The notes beneath the pieces were generated by a model. It made no database searches, had not been told where the DNA came from, and worked only from the letters and a program-made list of their open reading frames with translations. Below are positions 1 to 12,295 of a DNA stretch of 64,000 nucleotides, in pieces (positions within the stretch are counted from its first letter, which is position 1; each line of letters opens with the position of its first letter). Position numbers and translations under genes: made by a program. The DNA comes from Quercus robur (lineage: Eukaryota; Streptophyta; Magnoliopsida; Fagales; Fagaceae): assembly GCF_932294415.1 (NCBI RefSeq), contig NC_065545.1, positions 42,446,327-42,510,326 of the forward strand, given 5' to 3'.

Positions 1-488
1 CAGCTTCAGCAAAAGTTCTAAAGTTTTGAACCTTCAAATTATGCCTATGCACCTGAGGGATAAATTTTGGATGACCAGTTCCACCCACCACAAATTGGGA
101 AGGATACAACATCTTTCTAAGTTCAAGCCCAAAAACCATCCAACCATTTTTCTCTTTGCCTTCAGGGATAATAATCGACCTCCTAGACCCGCCAACTTTA
201 AGTTCAATCAATAGTAAGAATTGACCAGAAAAATTAGTGCTCTGTTGGAGAGTAAGCAATGTCATCGTTTCTGAATGTAAAAAACTGTTTGGAATTTGCC
301 CCAACAACAATGTGTTCAATATTATCCATCAGCCATTGTGCTGCAATCTTGCCCATGAAGACTAATGTCACTGATCTCATAAAGTATTTGCCCCTCTCAA
401 AAATATGTAGTGAGAAATAATGTCCCCCTTCCTCTACAACTAATTGAAAAAACTTGGATTCAATGAAAAATTTGCGAACTCCCCCCAT
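1..488 (-). pseudogene. Broken retroelement-derived coding fragment
   Basis: On the minus strand this stretch reads as protein-like sequence in two blocks. The first, from 488, begins MGGVRKFFIESKFF and contains a hydrophobic/aromatic domain. The second, below about 214, contains PEGKEKNGWMVFGLELRKM and continues off the window edge. The style matches short N-terminal domains found repeatedly in hypothetical, element-derived proteins of Fagales genomes, possibly a LINE-type first ORF. That match is recalled, not searched. The copy is broken and cut by the window edge. It could also be an orphan host gene fragment. Family assignment is uncertain. Confidence 0.4.
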
Positions 489-1335
489 GACTAATTGGAG
501 AAAATGATGAGAGAAGAATGTCTGGCTAATCAGAGGCAGCCGGGCCTCACTCCTAAACTATGGTATCCCCTTTTTCTTTCCACAAGCAGGTATTAAAGTC
601 TAGGATTGTTCATTTGATTTTTTTTCAAAGACCCTTCCATAATCCATACAATACAACTTCTGTGCCTGATTTTCCCATCAGGTTCTACACTTCTCTCAGA
701 CACAGAAAGTCTCTGGATTACTATATTATGGTAACTGGTGAACTCCCACGCTTTCTATGGTTTAAAGTGGACTGACTTTTGTTGATCTGCAATTCTCTTC
801 TTGGAATAGGATTTGGAAGTGAACAAAAACAAAAAAGGCAAAAGAAAAGTGCTAGAATATGATGAAATCTTAGTTCTCAGATAGTCAGATGTATTCTTAT
901 GCACCAGAAACAACTCGGTCCTTCGGTCCAACATATTCAGCATTGCATCATCATCAATTAGCATGAAGATTAACAAGGAGATGGCAAGAAAAAAAATAAA
1001 ACATTGAAGGAAAAAAAAAATCTATATAAGTTGATTATCATTCCATCCGAGTTACACTTTCATTAACCAATCTAATACAGATATAAGTGTGAGTATTACC
1101 CTCTAAAACAGTTACGGGTACGATCAGTTTCACACTTAAACACACCATTCAGGTACTTAAAATGTTATATAGGCCAAATTGGAAAAGGGGGAGGATGTGA
1201 AATAAACAGATCCTAACGCTATAAAGGTCAGCTTTGATAAAATTTCAACTACACGCTATGCAAAATAGGAACTTCCTGTTGCTAATTGGTTAGGTTATGC
1301 TCCTGGAAAGCAGCATGAAGCAAGGTAGCTACATC
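489..1335. other. Intergenic, 3' side of the bZIP gene
   Basis: No convincing coding, RNA gene or repeat structure was seen. The part nearest 1335 must hold the 3' untranslated region and poly(A) site of the minus-strand bZIP gene. A short A-run lies near 1010-1020. Confidence 0.5.
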
Positions 1336-4300
1336 CTAGTGACCACCCTGCACAAGCTCTGTTTGCCTAGTCTGTTGAGTGTCACTACTCAAATGTTGGT
1401 CATTCCTGCCAGACCTTAGATCTTCATGCCCAGGAACTTCCCCAAGTCTCTCCTGCAGATACAGTATTTTAATAACTAGATGAGTAAGAAAGTTTAAGCA
1501 AACAGAAAACTTAAAAACTTATAGTGGAACTGATCCAACCATCACCTTGAGTGAAGCATTTTCTGCAAGTAGCTGGTCATACTCGCTCCTGATCCGGTTC
1601 ACTTCTGATCTAAGATTGGAATTTTCTTCTTTCAAGGCATCGGCACGCTGAGCTAGCTCATCGCATTCCGCCTGACTCAAAAGAATGCATGCATAAATCA
1701 ATGAATTCATATGGAAGCAAGTGATGCAAGGTAGCTAGAACGGACTTCAGGAAAGAAAAAAAACAAAGGATCTAAGGGACACTTCCTTACCTGCTTACGC
1801 AACCTGGATCGACGAGCAGATTCTCTATTCGACTGCTTCCTTCTTTGTCTCTTAAGTTCTCTTTCATCCTAAATCCACAAAACAGTGTATATATACGTAA
1901 AATACAATTTACATATGACAGTGAAGCTTCAGAATAGAAAATGCTTGGCTTTTAATTGTAGCTACTATTAGCTGGAAGCTCTCGAATCAGGTGGAAAGCA
2001 GTACATAATAATAATATACATACAAGTGCAACAGTAAGTCTTGAACCATCACAAATGTCAACAAAACACAAATCAAATTTAAAACACCTAATAAAACTGC
2101 TACTCTTGACATGAAATATGGTTGAAGGATAAATTTTTATTTACTGTTTTTTTATATGAAAAAAAAAAAAAAAAAAAAAATTCCTCTTATCCATTTCTAA
2201 ATCACCTGTGAGGGTTTCTAGCTCATTTTTGTATTAAATCCAATATGAATTTTGTCGAACAAATGTGAGACAACAGTGCTTTACAGTTTAGAACAGGAGG
2301 AACTTAAGCACACATCTTTACAATTGAGAATAGATCCTCTTGCCGCAAAATAATTATTGCCCAGCACTGAATGCCCTTGCCTGGAAAATTCTGAAGTCAC
2401 TTGATCAAAAAGATATAAAAACATAGAAGCAGAAAAAATTATCTTCTTCAAAATTTCATCTTTATTTTAAAACCGGTTAAAAAAATGTTTGATTTCCAGC
2501 TATCAGCAAAAAGGTTATGGATGGGTAAGTGATAACTGATAACAAAATGTAACAGAAGCAGTTGAGACCAGAGCAACATTGTCTCAAATAGGCTGGGTTG
2601 AGTCTGTCATCAAACTGATTTATTGCAGATATACAATACCAGAAAAGAAATGATGATATTGATGGGTTAAGTGTCCAGAAAAAAAATAAAAAACAAATGT
2701 ACACACTCGAAAGAGACTACAGTAAAAGCAGAACAGGAGAAAGAAAGGAATTAGACCAAGCTGATATGGGGATGGAATGAGAATGAAAGGTTACAATAGT
2801 AAAATAAATTCTGGACTATGATTATATGGGCTTTCACTTGAATCAGGCTACAGTGAAAGCAGAACAAGAGAATACAAGAGGAATTCTAAAGATGATACGA
2901 GCATGGCAAAGAGAATGAAAGGTTACAGCTGTATCATAAAGTTACTTTGGTTGTGCTGAAATTGTTAAAGCATAAGATGGAAGCCAAATATAAGTAAAGC
3001 AATTTACTGAGCTGTGATTTGATAGAACATATAGCCCCAATGAGCAAATCATAAAAAATAAAAAAAATAAAAAGACTAAGGTGGCAAATGCTCTTTTCAG
3101 TAAATTACATATCAGAGTTGTGTCCATTTATATATATGCTTGATCCACACAAACTCTTCCAATTTTATGCATCATTAAGAACTCCATCTGATCAATGCAT
3201 ATCATGATCAAAATAATACAGCCATTTCAGGATCTTATGATAACCGCATATCTGCATAATTTCCTATCTAGACACATAATATCATTTTCACATTGCAGTT
3301 TGCACAATTTTCCATACAGAAACTTATGACTTGAATCATAATATTGAGCCCATATGCATACTTGATTTTCAAACTTAAGCAACTTGGAGATGCACACTTC
3401 AGCATGCACTGAAATGTATCCATCTTCACCAAGTTTCACAGCCAGCAATCAAAAATTTAGAATGCTATTACTAAGCCCATGTATCATGGGTTTTCATAAA
3501 TGGGGAGGACCTGTGAAAATAATTTAACATGGCCTTACTAGAGAACTACTGTGGTTTAAGCAGGTCAACAGAACTAGAAATTCAACAATTCATGGACTCA
3601 GATTAACCTGTAGCCAAAGCTGTGACTGAACACTGTCCCGTGATCCAGTAACAATTCCTCCTGCAACAGGAGTAGAAGGAACCTTCCCACGCATTCCAGG
3701 AATAGCTGATGAAGTTGGAGCACCCCAATAATCCATTCCGATATTTAAATTTGTGGTGGGACCAGCAACAGCTAAGGGAGCAGCACCAGCACCTGACATT
3801 GGCACCATGGCCATTGCTGGATTCACCATTGCATGAGGTGTATTTGGTCCCCCATTCTGAGGTCCATGTGCAGAATTTCCATTTTGAGATGCTTCAGCTG
3901 GGCAAAAAAAAAAAAGATGGAAATTATTCAAATATGCATATCATTGCAACTGGAAGATAAGATCATTATCATGTATGCTTTTTTCATTAATAAAAAAGAT
4001 CATTGTTAAACCTTCCATAGAATCTTGCCCCGACTTCAGTTGTGAATCCTACAAAAACCAAAGTAAGATGTGAGAGTTTCCTCTTATCTGGAATGGAAGA
4101 CAGGAGAACAAAACACAAATAATAACTGCTCCAGGGATTACCCCATGCGGTGATGGCAGATATAAACACTAATTCAGACCAAGTAACACACCATCTCCAG
4201 GTTAAGTATTAATAGGATGCATTTTCAGAAGCTCAATGTAGACTTAACTCAAGGCAAGGCGGTCAAAGGATGGCTTGGATGTTATTTCATTTAACTTAAC

Positions 4301-7300
4301 ATACACCTAAAATACATACGTTGCTATAGACCTGAATTTTTTTTTTTTATATCTAAAAAATTTTATTTCAGAAGAGTATCTCATGTACATGGGATATACA
4401 TACTGTAAAGCACAGACATGGCAATTTGCCTGCCATGCTCGTGTCGGACATGTACGGGACATAGCTGCATGCGTGTCCTTCCCTTTTTTTTGAATAATCG
4501 AACATAGCTTGGACACATTTGGGACATGGTCAGGACACACCTCATGCAAAAAAAAAAAAAAAAAATGACTAACAAACCCAGTATGGTAGGTCGCCACCTT
4601 GTGCTGGTTGCCTGAAGAACAACCCCAGCCCATCGCAGACGAAGCAGAGCAGTCTTCTTCTTCACCTCTGGTCCTTCCTTTTGTTCTTCATTTTTGACTT
4701 TTCATTTCCTGCTCTTGTTTAGTTTCACTGCCTTGTTTATCTTTTATCTATCCTTTTTAGTTTTGTGAGCCTGGGCACGTGACAAAGCATTGGAACTCTC
4801 AGACTTAAATAAGTCTTGGACCCTTCCCCAAAGTCCAACGTGATATATGAATTAGACACACATACGCACACAAGTTATATATATGTATAACTTGTGCCCT
4901 TTTTTTCATTATCAAGTCCATAATGCTGTTTTAACTTGTGCCCTTTTTTTTCAATCTTGTATTCTAATTTCTAAAAACCATTTAAAAGTTATGTATTCAC
5001 TTTATTATCCACTATTGCTCTTAAATTGATATATGTTTAACATTATATATAAAAAAATACTTAACAATATATAGAAAATATAAATAAAAATATATTTAAT
5101 AATTAATTAATATATGTATCCTTGCCGTACCCATGTCCTACTTTTTCAAAAATTGCCATGTCACCTATCATATCTGTATCCATGCTTCCTAGTACATAAA
5201 TTACTTTATCTTACATACATAAGATACTCTCATGTACACAAGACCACTCAATAGAAAATTTTAGTTGGATAACCACGACTTCCACACCTTTGAATGCAAG
5301 ATGATTCCTCTCCCTCCACAAAGAACACAACAGGGATAAAGGGGTTAGGTTCCTCCAACAACAAAGTAGCTCAATAACACTTTTCAACATAACACAACAG
5401 ACCCCAAACATAGAAAAGATCTGAAGCAATACATTTAAAACTTCATCTAGTCGTTATTGCTCCTTTTTATGCTTTTAGCTGTGAAAACAGTGATCAATTT
5501 GCGCTTAATTGTTTCATTGGAGAACTATAGTAGTTATGAAGTACTTCTACATTGTCTAAGAAAGATTAATATTTATCCTCCACATAAACCTTCTATAAAT
5601 TAATTGTTATAAGTTTTTTTTTTTTTTTTTAATATCAACTTTACATTAGTCAGAGTTATTCCACAGCACACTTTTTTTTTATTGATAAGCCTACAAGTCA
5701 CACTTAGATACTTTGGCTCGCATCAACGCCTTTATTTTGTGCTTTGCCCTCTAAAACCCATGGAGATAAGTTATCACTGGAATGTGACAGCAAACAAAAC
5801 TGAAACATAATAATAGAATAGGTGGTCCAAATGACTAGCCAAAGATAAATTATAAAGCCAGACTGTTCTCAAATGATACAGGTGTTGCAACAACTAGGTT
5901 GGAAAATCAGAAATCAATTCTAGCAAGGCTATTGCAGCCCAATCTTGTATTCAGACCCTCGCAGTTGCTTTAATAATCAGAATTTTTTTGTTTCAAAATG
6001 CCTAAGAATTTACCACCTGATACTTGTTGCCGCCATATAATTGTGGCTCACATAACATGCTGACAGTAAATAGAACACAGGACAAAAAAAAGCTCACAAC
6101 AGCTCAAATTCAAGCAGAATCATCAAGAATCACCAGTGACCTCCCAAACTAAAATGAGGGGAACACAACAAAAAAAATGTATTTTGAGAAAGAGAGAGAA
6201 ATCAACAATATGCCAACTACTATCAAGCAACCTGTAAACATATTACTCAAAGCAATGCAACACTACAAATGATAAGGGAACAACGACCATGGCAAAGTAT
6301 TCAAATAGGGTCACTAGATGTTAAAAACCAAAAATTTAACTAGTGCATTAAAACAGGAGCAATAGATTCAGACACAGCAAGTTCTATCTATAAATGGCAA
6401 GATGGAACGAGCATGGGTTCCTAGCCAAACCAAGCATATAAAAAAAATAAAAAGCATATTAGCAAAATAAATGATTGGTGGCATGGAACTTACACTCTGA
6501 GAATTTGCATCACTTCCATCACTTGTACCTTCACTTGCACTCTCAGCACTGCATGTCCCAAATACAGATTGGTAACAGCATGGAACAGTAACAATGATTA
6601 TTCAATGTTATAAACATTCACAGTGACATACACCATCAAATCAGGACAGAAATTGGTAGTAGTGACAGCTGACAGGTCAATAAAGGCAATATTCTTGAAA
6701 GCAACATGACTCAACAAAGCAACATCGGGATCTCAAATCACAAATCATGAATTCTATACAAAATAATCTCTGAAAATGTGAAGAATATTTATAAATTCTA
6801 TGACAACATTCATGAATTTTCATGAACTGTATCAGTAATAAAAATTAAAAAAGAAGCTTTAAAGAAAAAATCTCTTTCTTCGCATCCAAAAAGAGCCAGA
6901 AGAGTAATTATAAAGCATTCAAAAAATAGAAAACAAGACATTTTTCTTGGTATTAGTATGTTATACACACATCTAGCGGGTCTTGAACCCACAACCTACC
7001 CTCCTCTTACAAGGGCGGAGTGCCACTGAAGTTGAAGCTCACTAAACCCCCACCACCAAAAAAAAGGACCATGAGCAGCAATCAATAGTCAACAGTCATA
7101 ATCATCTAACTAACCCCAAGCATAAACAAATTGACAAAAGATAATCGCTATATATGGCCACCATACCTTTTAGAATAAACTCCATTAGCAGATGCACCTG
7201 ATGTTTTACCATGCTCATTATTCTTCCCTGTTATCATATTCAAACTGCCCAAACTTCCTTTCGATCTTTTGATGGGCAATTTTTCCTTCACCTCAGATGG

Positions 7301-8693
7301 CTTACCATCTGCTTCCATGTTGCCAGGTGTGTTTCCCTAATAGCAAATTCAAATATTATTCTCTTCATGTACTCAGACAAAGGCATGTCTTTTCAGTAGC
7401 AAAATTAAAGACATAATGGTATAGGAAACTCTTTTTTTTTATAGGTATAAGACATAATAGTATAGGAAACTCACAGAAGCCTCAGCCATTCCATTTGGAG
7501 AAGGCATGGCAAAAGGACTAAAAGGATAAGATCCCTGTTTGAAATTATTTCATAGAAAAGAGTTAATTTACAAGCGGAACATGAGGATATAGTGACAATC
7601 TGAGAACTGCAACTAAAGTATTCACAAGAAATACCGGAATGGATGGGTGCGCATATATGCCACCATGTGGATACATTGCAACATATGGATGTGGAGGGGT
7701 ACCATAGGGAGGCATAATATGCTGCAATCCAACATTATTTTAAACTCATTAAGGTGAACTTGAAGAAACTTTCTGCAATCTTTCCAAGATAGTTAAGAGG
7801 CATATATGCAAGACATTATAAGTGAACAAGGAATGACACCTAATGCCTTCAAATTTTGGAGCAGCAAATATTAAAATTTTATCTTGTTCTAGCACCAAAA
7901 TTAACAATGAACTAAATGAAAAATAAGCTCAGTAGGGCACAAGAACATGCCCAGGCTCACATACACAGACACTAATTTATCCCAGCTCTCTAGATTAAAA
8001 TATTAGAACAAGGAAAAACCTGTTATTGAAATTGTGACTTAAAGTCACGAGTTCAGTGTATTTTGGGCAGTGTGTGAATCCACACCTGTAATAAACACTG
8101 CCCTTAGAATTAGACCAAACAATGTTTAATTACTGTTCGGTCAACACTTTCCACTCTTAGAAATCTAAAAACCAGTTAGAAAGGTCAGTGTAATTTCATA
8201 ATATGCACAAGGTTCAATTAATCATCATCATCCCAATATTCTTGTAATACCAAAATAAAAATAAATATACCTGAACCCCCCACATATATGGGGGAGCCTG
8301 GGGACTTGAAGCCAAGAACCCATGTGGAGGTATAGGAGAATATGCCTGTGAAGGGGGGGAAAAACAACCAACCCATATAACAATCCAAACACAACATAAA
8401 ACATAACTGCCCAAATAACAGCTTTTCACTATAGAACCTGAAATCCCGACCAGTCAGGATTAACTGCACCAGTGGTAGTAGCGGTAGACTGCTCCTGCAA
8501 AACCAAATAAATACCTTATATAAAATTATAAAACATAGCACATATGATCATGAGACTACCCCCCACAAACTTATCAGTGACAAACTCATTAACAAATTTA
8601 GGAATTACTCAAGTAAACCTGCGCAGTTGTAGTAGCTGGAGGAGTCTTCGGCTCCTTCTCTTTTGCCTGTTTATCAATCTCACTGCTACCCAT
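1336..8693 (-). CDS. BZIP16: G-box-binding bZIP transcription factor, bZIP16/bZIP68 type
   Basis: Twelve coding exons on the minus strand, all with GT-AG introns: 8619-8693, 8438-8494, 8271-8345, 7635-7721, 7475-7534, 7167-7336, 6494-6548, 4012-4048, 3608-3897, 1791-1868, 1546-1671, 1336-1452. They total 1227 bp, giving 408 aa. The start ATG at 8693 opens with [19 protein letters not shown], as in Arabidopsis bZIP16. Residues 1 to about 175 form the proline-rich MFMR region ([36 protein letters not shown]). A second conserved block includes [12 protein letters not shown]. The basic region lies in residues 303-328 ([17 protein letters not shown]) with the leucine zipper in 329-370. The family binds G-boxes (CACGTG) as dimers in the nucleus and is linked to light and stress responses. 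Cys331, in AECDEL, matches the redox-sensitive cysteine reported for Arabidopsis bZIP16. The gene looks whole. Its introns carry old insertions. Confidence 0.96.
4310..5200. repeat. Repeat-like intron segment rich in GGACA/GTGTCC motifs
   Basis: Inside the 2.45-kb intron (4049-6493) of the bZIP gene. Words such as GGACATGTACGGGACAT and GGACATGGTCAGGACAC near 4447-4535 recur in altered, inverted style near 5120-5190 (CCATGTCCTACTTTTTC, GCCATGTCACC). A phrase TAACTTGTGCCC plus a T-run occurs twice, near 4889 and 4932. This looks like a degenerate non-autonomous element, but I could not fix its ends or a target duplication. Confidence 0.3.
5211..5440 (-). mobile_element. LINE 3'-end remnant (C-terminal tail of ORF2)
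   Basis: The minus strand encodes [18 protein letters not shown] followed by a short hydrophobic tail. The W-[RK]-E-R-N-x-x-x-F motif is the hallmark of the end of plant L1-type LINE ORF2 after the zf-RVT domain. Only this tail is recognisable, so the insertion is heavily truncated or decayed. It lies in a bZIP intron, on the same strand as the gene. Confidence 0.6.
5668..5704. repeat. Possible short tailed insertion
   Basis: CACACT precedes a T-run and ATTGATAAGCCTACAAG, then TCACACT follows. Read on the minus strand the inserted piece ends CTTATCAATAAAAAA, like plant LINE/SINE tails. The 6-bp flank is too short to be sure. Confidence 0.3.
6947..7045 (-). mobile_element. tRNA-derived SINE in a bZIP intron
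   Basis: Read on the minus strand the element runs from about 7045 to 6947. It has a tRNA-like head (AGCTTCAACTTCAGTGGCAC), a stretch ending GTAAGAGGAGGGTAGG, a clear B-box-like GTGGGTTCAAGACC, and a tail GTGTGTATAACATAC. It shares this layout with the SINE at 52017-52125. No flanking duplication could be made out. Confidence 0.6.
7408..7472 (-). repeat. Short tailed insertion with 24-bp target duplication
   Basis: A 24-bp word (AAGACATAATGGTATAGG plus AAACTC) at 7408-7431 is repeated with one mismatch at 7449-7472. Between them is 17 bp that read on the minus strand as ATACCTAT plus an A-run. This has the form of an extremely 5'-truncated LINE/SINE insertion. The right copy abuts the splice donor of the exon at 7475-7534, so that donor's intron side lies in duplicated sequence. 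Confidence 0.6.
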
Positions 8694-9122
8694 GTTTCAA
8701 TATCACCACTTGCCCAAAATTTCCTTCAAACCATCCTACAACATAAACACCACCAAATCATTAAGCCCTATTTTCCTCCAGAATTTTCCCAGGAAACAAA
8801 CAGAGCACATAACTCAAAATCTTTTTTGCCTTGTATCTCGTTACACTTGTGTACACGAAACTAAAAATTGCATTGATCACAACGGAATGTCAAAAAAAGA
8901 CACAAATTTGAAGCCAAACAATCAAAGCCCTAAAGTTCAAAACTCAATAATTCCTACGGTTTCTCAGCAACCAAACAGATCATATATCACACGAATTTCT
9001 CTACTTCCGCAACCAATCAAAAACCCCCAAAAGAAAAAACAAGCAAACAAATTTAACACGAAAGTAATTGCTACAATTCAAATTGAACAATACATATACT
9101 AATTATAAAAAAATTGAATTAC

Positions 9123-9600
9123 CGCTTTTAAGTTAAGAGTCGAAACAGTCGAAGAGAAATAGGAATCTGATCCAGAGCGAGAAGAGCAAAAATTGGTGAA
9201 GAAAGCTGGCGTTGGGGACAGGGAGGTCAATTTGAAAAAAGGGTTAGGGCAAGATTGGGTGATTGAAGTTTTGAGAGATCAGAAAATTAGGGTTTGTTTG
9301 AGTTTTGGGGTTTGAGAGTTTGAGTTTGAGTTTGAGAGTTTGGGTTTGCGTTTGCGTTTGCGTTTGGTGTGTTTTGCGGGGTGAGGGTGCACGGAACCAA
9401 GTCTGTGGCTCTCCGTACGCTGTCACTGTCCCGTTGGTGTTTTTTTATTTTTTGTTTTTTTATTTTCCTTTTCTGTTGTTTCTCGGCTGTGTGAAATTCC
9501 GTTTTTGTCCCTGATAAGTGGGGATCCTCTTTATAGTCTTTTCTGAATGATATTGTGACGTGTGACTCTGATGATGAATGATGATATGGATAATGGACGG
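9123..9600 (-). promoter_or_regulatory. Probable 5' leader and promoter of the bZIP gene
   Basis: A donor-like AAAGCG|GTAATT on the minus strand at 9121-9123 suggests a non-coding first exon spliced to near 8710, upstream of the ATG at 8693. From about 9296 to 9370 the leader or promoter is a short-word repeat (GTTTGAG then GTTTGC on the plus strand). No CACGTG box or sharp TATA signal was seen. The transcription start is not determined. Confidence 0.4.
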
Positions 9601-10080
9601 TAGGGGGTGATATTAGTTTCGTCTTTTCTGGTTTCTGTTCAAAGTTCACACTACCTTACACAATTATTTGCAACACCATTTTTCACAACTATTTTATATA
9701 TATGTATATATATATATATATATATGGGGTAAATTGCGATCGGTTGTTGTTGATATCATATCTTGTCCACCTCAATTTGTATGCCAAAATCTTATCCCTT
9801 TCTACAAAATTGTATAATTTACGGTTTTAAACACGGGGTTATGGGAATGTTTAAAATGTTAATATATTTATCCCAATTGGATGGTAGGTTATCCAATTTT
9901 TCATGTTTAACATCAAAATAACCAAAATGCCCTTGTTAACCATTCTTTGACCAAGTTGATCAGCTATCAAACTAAGTCAAATTCTTACCCAAATGCTAAA
10001 CTTCATCTTTTCATGTTAAATTTAATTTTTCCAATTTTTTTAAAACTTTTACTAAGTTTGACTATGGTCAACCCATATGT
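9601..10080. other. A+T-rich intergenic DNA with a (TA)n tract
   Basis: A (TA)n microsatellite with one interruption spans about 9695-9725. The rest shows no coding or structured signal. Confidence 0.6.
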
Positions 10081-10137
10081 TGACCCCAAAAAAAGGGTCA
10101 TTCTATCGTACCCCCAAAAAAAGGGGGGTACGGTACC
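10081..10137. repeat. Double hairpin motif, left copy
   Basis: Two palindromes follow each other: TGACCCC, a seven-A loop, GGGTCA (10081-10100), then GTACCCCC, seven A, GGGGGGTAC (10108-10131). The second motif recurs in inverted form at 15595-15635. It may be the end of a large non-autonomous element covering the block between. Confidence 0.45.
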
Positions 10138-10249
10138 CCTCTAAATCTGAATCCTTCATTTAGTATTGTTTTAATCTTAATCGTTGATGTAATTTTAATG
10201 GGTTTTGGTTACCAGTTAAACAGGTTTTATATATAAACAAAAAATTATA

Positions 10250-10624
10250 ACATTCATCAAACTTTTCTCCTCTCACGTTTGCTTCTCTACCTCTGCTTGC
10301 TCTATCTCAGTTTGCCTCTCTAAACAAAACCCTTAAATCACAACTAAAACTATACAAGAACCAGACAACTACACACCCACAACCTCAAATCAATGGCACC
10401 TCTTCTCATCCTATCCAACTCGGCGACGCCGCTCTCTAATTTCGTCTCTTCCAATCCATCCTCAAATCAGCGATGCACTTATATCCAATCCAACTCGACA
10501 GTGCTTCAACTCTTCCCGTACGACTTGGCGACGCTTCTTTTCTGCATTCTAAATCGGCGACACCACCCACAATCTTCAGTTTCTCTCTTTACATATGATT
10601 AAAGCTGATGTGGGTTTATATTAT
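10250..10624 (+). other. Leader-like pyrimidine-rich segment, no recognised product
   Basis: A TATA-like TTTTATATATAAAC near 10225 is followed by CT-rich, C-rich sequence resembling a 5' leader, then an ATG at 10393 that opens a 69-residue frame (MAPLLILSNSATPLSNF). The peptide is not recognisable and has a low-complexity Ser/Pro/Thr style. It could be the promoter end of a transposon or a captured gene start. Confidence 0.25.
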
Positions 10625-10724
10625 TTCTCTAAACTTTGTGGGTTTATGCTATTATTGTTTTGTTTAAGTTTTGGTTCTTATATATTTGACAAATTAATCT
10701 TTACACCGAAGGGCTTGACAGTCC

Positions 10725-10898
10725 ACCATTGACTGCCTGGATCACTATTGCCAGGTGAAACAAAATTGTAATAAGGTTGTCGATGCTTTGGCAAAGAAAA
10801 CTCAGGTTGGGCTAGAACTTCAGGTTTGGGTTAAAGACTTACCTGGGGACATTATCCCCCTTGCTTTGTTTGATGTTCATAGTTTTCTTATGTTTTAA
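10725..10898 (+). mobile_element. LINE ORF2 C-terminal (RNase H-end) fragment
   Basis: A 57-residue open stretch ends at TAA 10896-10898. It includes NKVVDALAKKTQVGLELQVW and DLPGDIIPLALFDV. The C-N-x-x-x-D-A-L-A-K motif and the LP-x-D-I-x-P-x-x-x-x-D-V tail are those of the RNase H-like end of plant LINE ORF2. An acceptor-like TTGACAG just precedes it, so it could be a captured exon, but no upstream domain is recognisable. No poly(A) tail is seen. Confidence 0.6.
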
Positions 10899-11564
10899 TA
10901 AAAGCATCGATCACAGATAGTTTCAGGTTTAGCCCAATGATTACTTTCAAATTAGGATTAGCTAACTATTTTTCTTTTTTCTTTTTTAGTCCAATTACTA
11001 TGAAAAATCAGGTTAACATTATTTCTCATTGAGAGTTTATTTTAGCTTTGGTTTTTCCTAGGTGAGGTGAGGTACTCTGAATCAAGATGATACCGAATAA
11101 ACGACTAACCATCATGATTGGCTCAATCCCCCTTTCTAAATTAAAAATACAACTACCTGCAACACTTGCTTAATAAAAAAATTACAGTTATGATTGCGGC
11201 TTGTATGTTATTAAGCACATGTATACAAAAATTATCAAACAAAATCTAACCTTGTTGGTAATATATTTATTGGAAGTATGTTTTACAGTTTTTGCATAAT
11301 TTGCTTAAGCTTCTTATTCGTCAACAATGTCTACTTTTTGTAGGAGAGCTGGTTGGAACGTATTCAATACAAGTTGGCATCAAGTCTAGTGCTTTGAGAT
11401 GAAAATGAACAACATTCAAAATAATAAAAAAAATGCTAGAAATACTCCACTACAAGATATTTTTCAGTCATTGGAATGACAGTGATTTGTATAATTTGAT
11501 GGCTGAATTTTTTGGAAAATGCTACAATTTAGTGAATTTTATTTTTAATTGAAAGGGAGATTGA

Positions 11565-12066
11565 AAGCTTGTTTGGATGGGATGAGTTTTGAGTGATATC
11601 ACTCAATTTTTTGTTTCCATCAGCCAAATCATGTGGGTCCCACGAATGAGCATTTGTTTGGATGAGTTTTGGATCATTGTTTCCATCCCTCAATTCTCTG
11701 ATTTTTGAGTGGTGAGTTATGGAAACTGAAAACACATTTTAGGTGTTTTCAGTTTTCAATGGTATTTTCGTAATTAAACCCACATACCCATTCGCAATGT
11801 TTGACAAACGGATTATTTATTATTTTTTTTTTTTTGTGAAACCCAGCTACAATGTTTGACAAATTCTCTGTTTTTTTTTTTTTTTTTTTTTTGGTGAAAC
11901 CTAGCCGCAACTTTTGAAGTTGAAAACTAGGTCTGAGTTAAGGTGCCAAATAGGGGGTTTGGGAAATTGAAGTATTTTAAGTGATGAATGATGAGTGATG
12001 AAAATTGAGTAATGAAAATTAACTGATGAAAATTGAGTGATGACAAATTACAAACCAAACGAGCCC
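11565..12066. mobile_element. TIR element, PIF/Harbinger-like, family copy 1
   Basis: Left end AAGCTTGTTTGGAT and right end (reversed) GGGCTCGTTTGGTT are imperfect inverted repeats, flanked by TGA on both sides (11562-11564 and 12067-12069). The interior shares GGGTCCCAC, the phrase AGTTATGGAAACTGAAAACA and the GAGTGATGA-rich right arm with the elements at 36337 and 44078. It is non-coding, about 502 bp. A 3-bp TNA target duplication suggests PIF/Harbinger ancestry. Confidence 0.65.
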
Positions 12067-12295
12067 TGAATTTCGTGAGTTGCCCTGCATGTTTTTAGAT
12101 ATCAATTTATGTTGTTTGATTGGTGAGGATGCTAAGATGCATATATATGAAAATGCTCTTAAAACATCCATGATTATTAATAGAAAATGAAGCCCATCTA
12201 TATTAGCATTTTAAAACATCCATGATTATTAGTTTTATGGAGAGACAATGCTCTGTCATTATTCAGTGAGGCCCTTCATTAATTGGTTTTATTTG

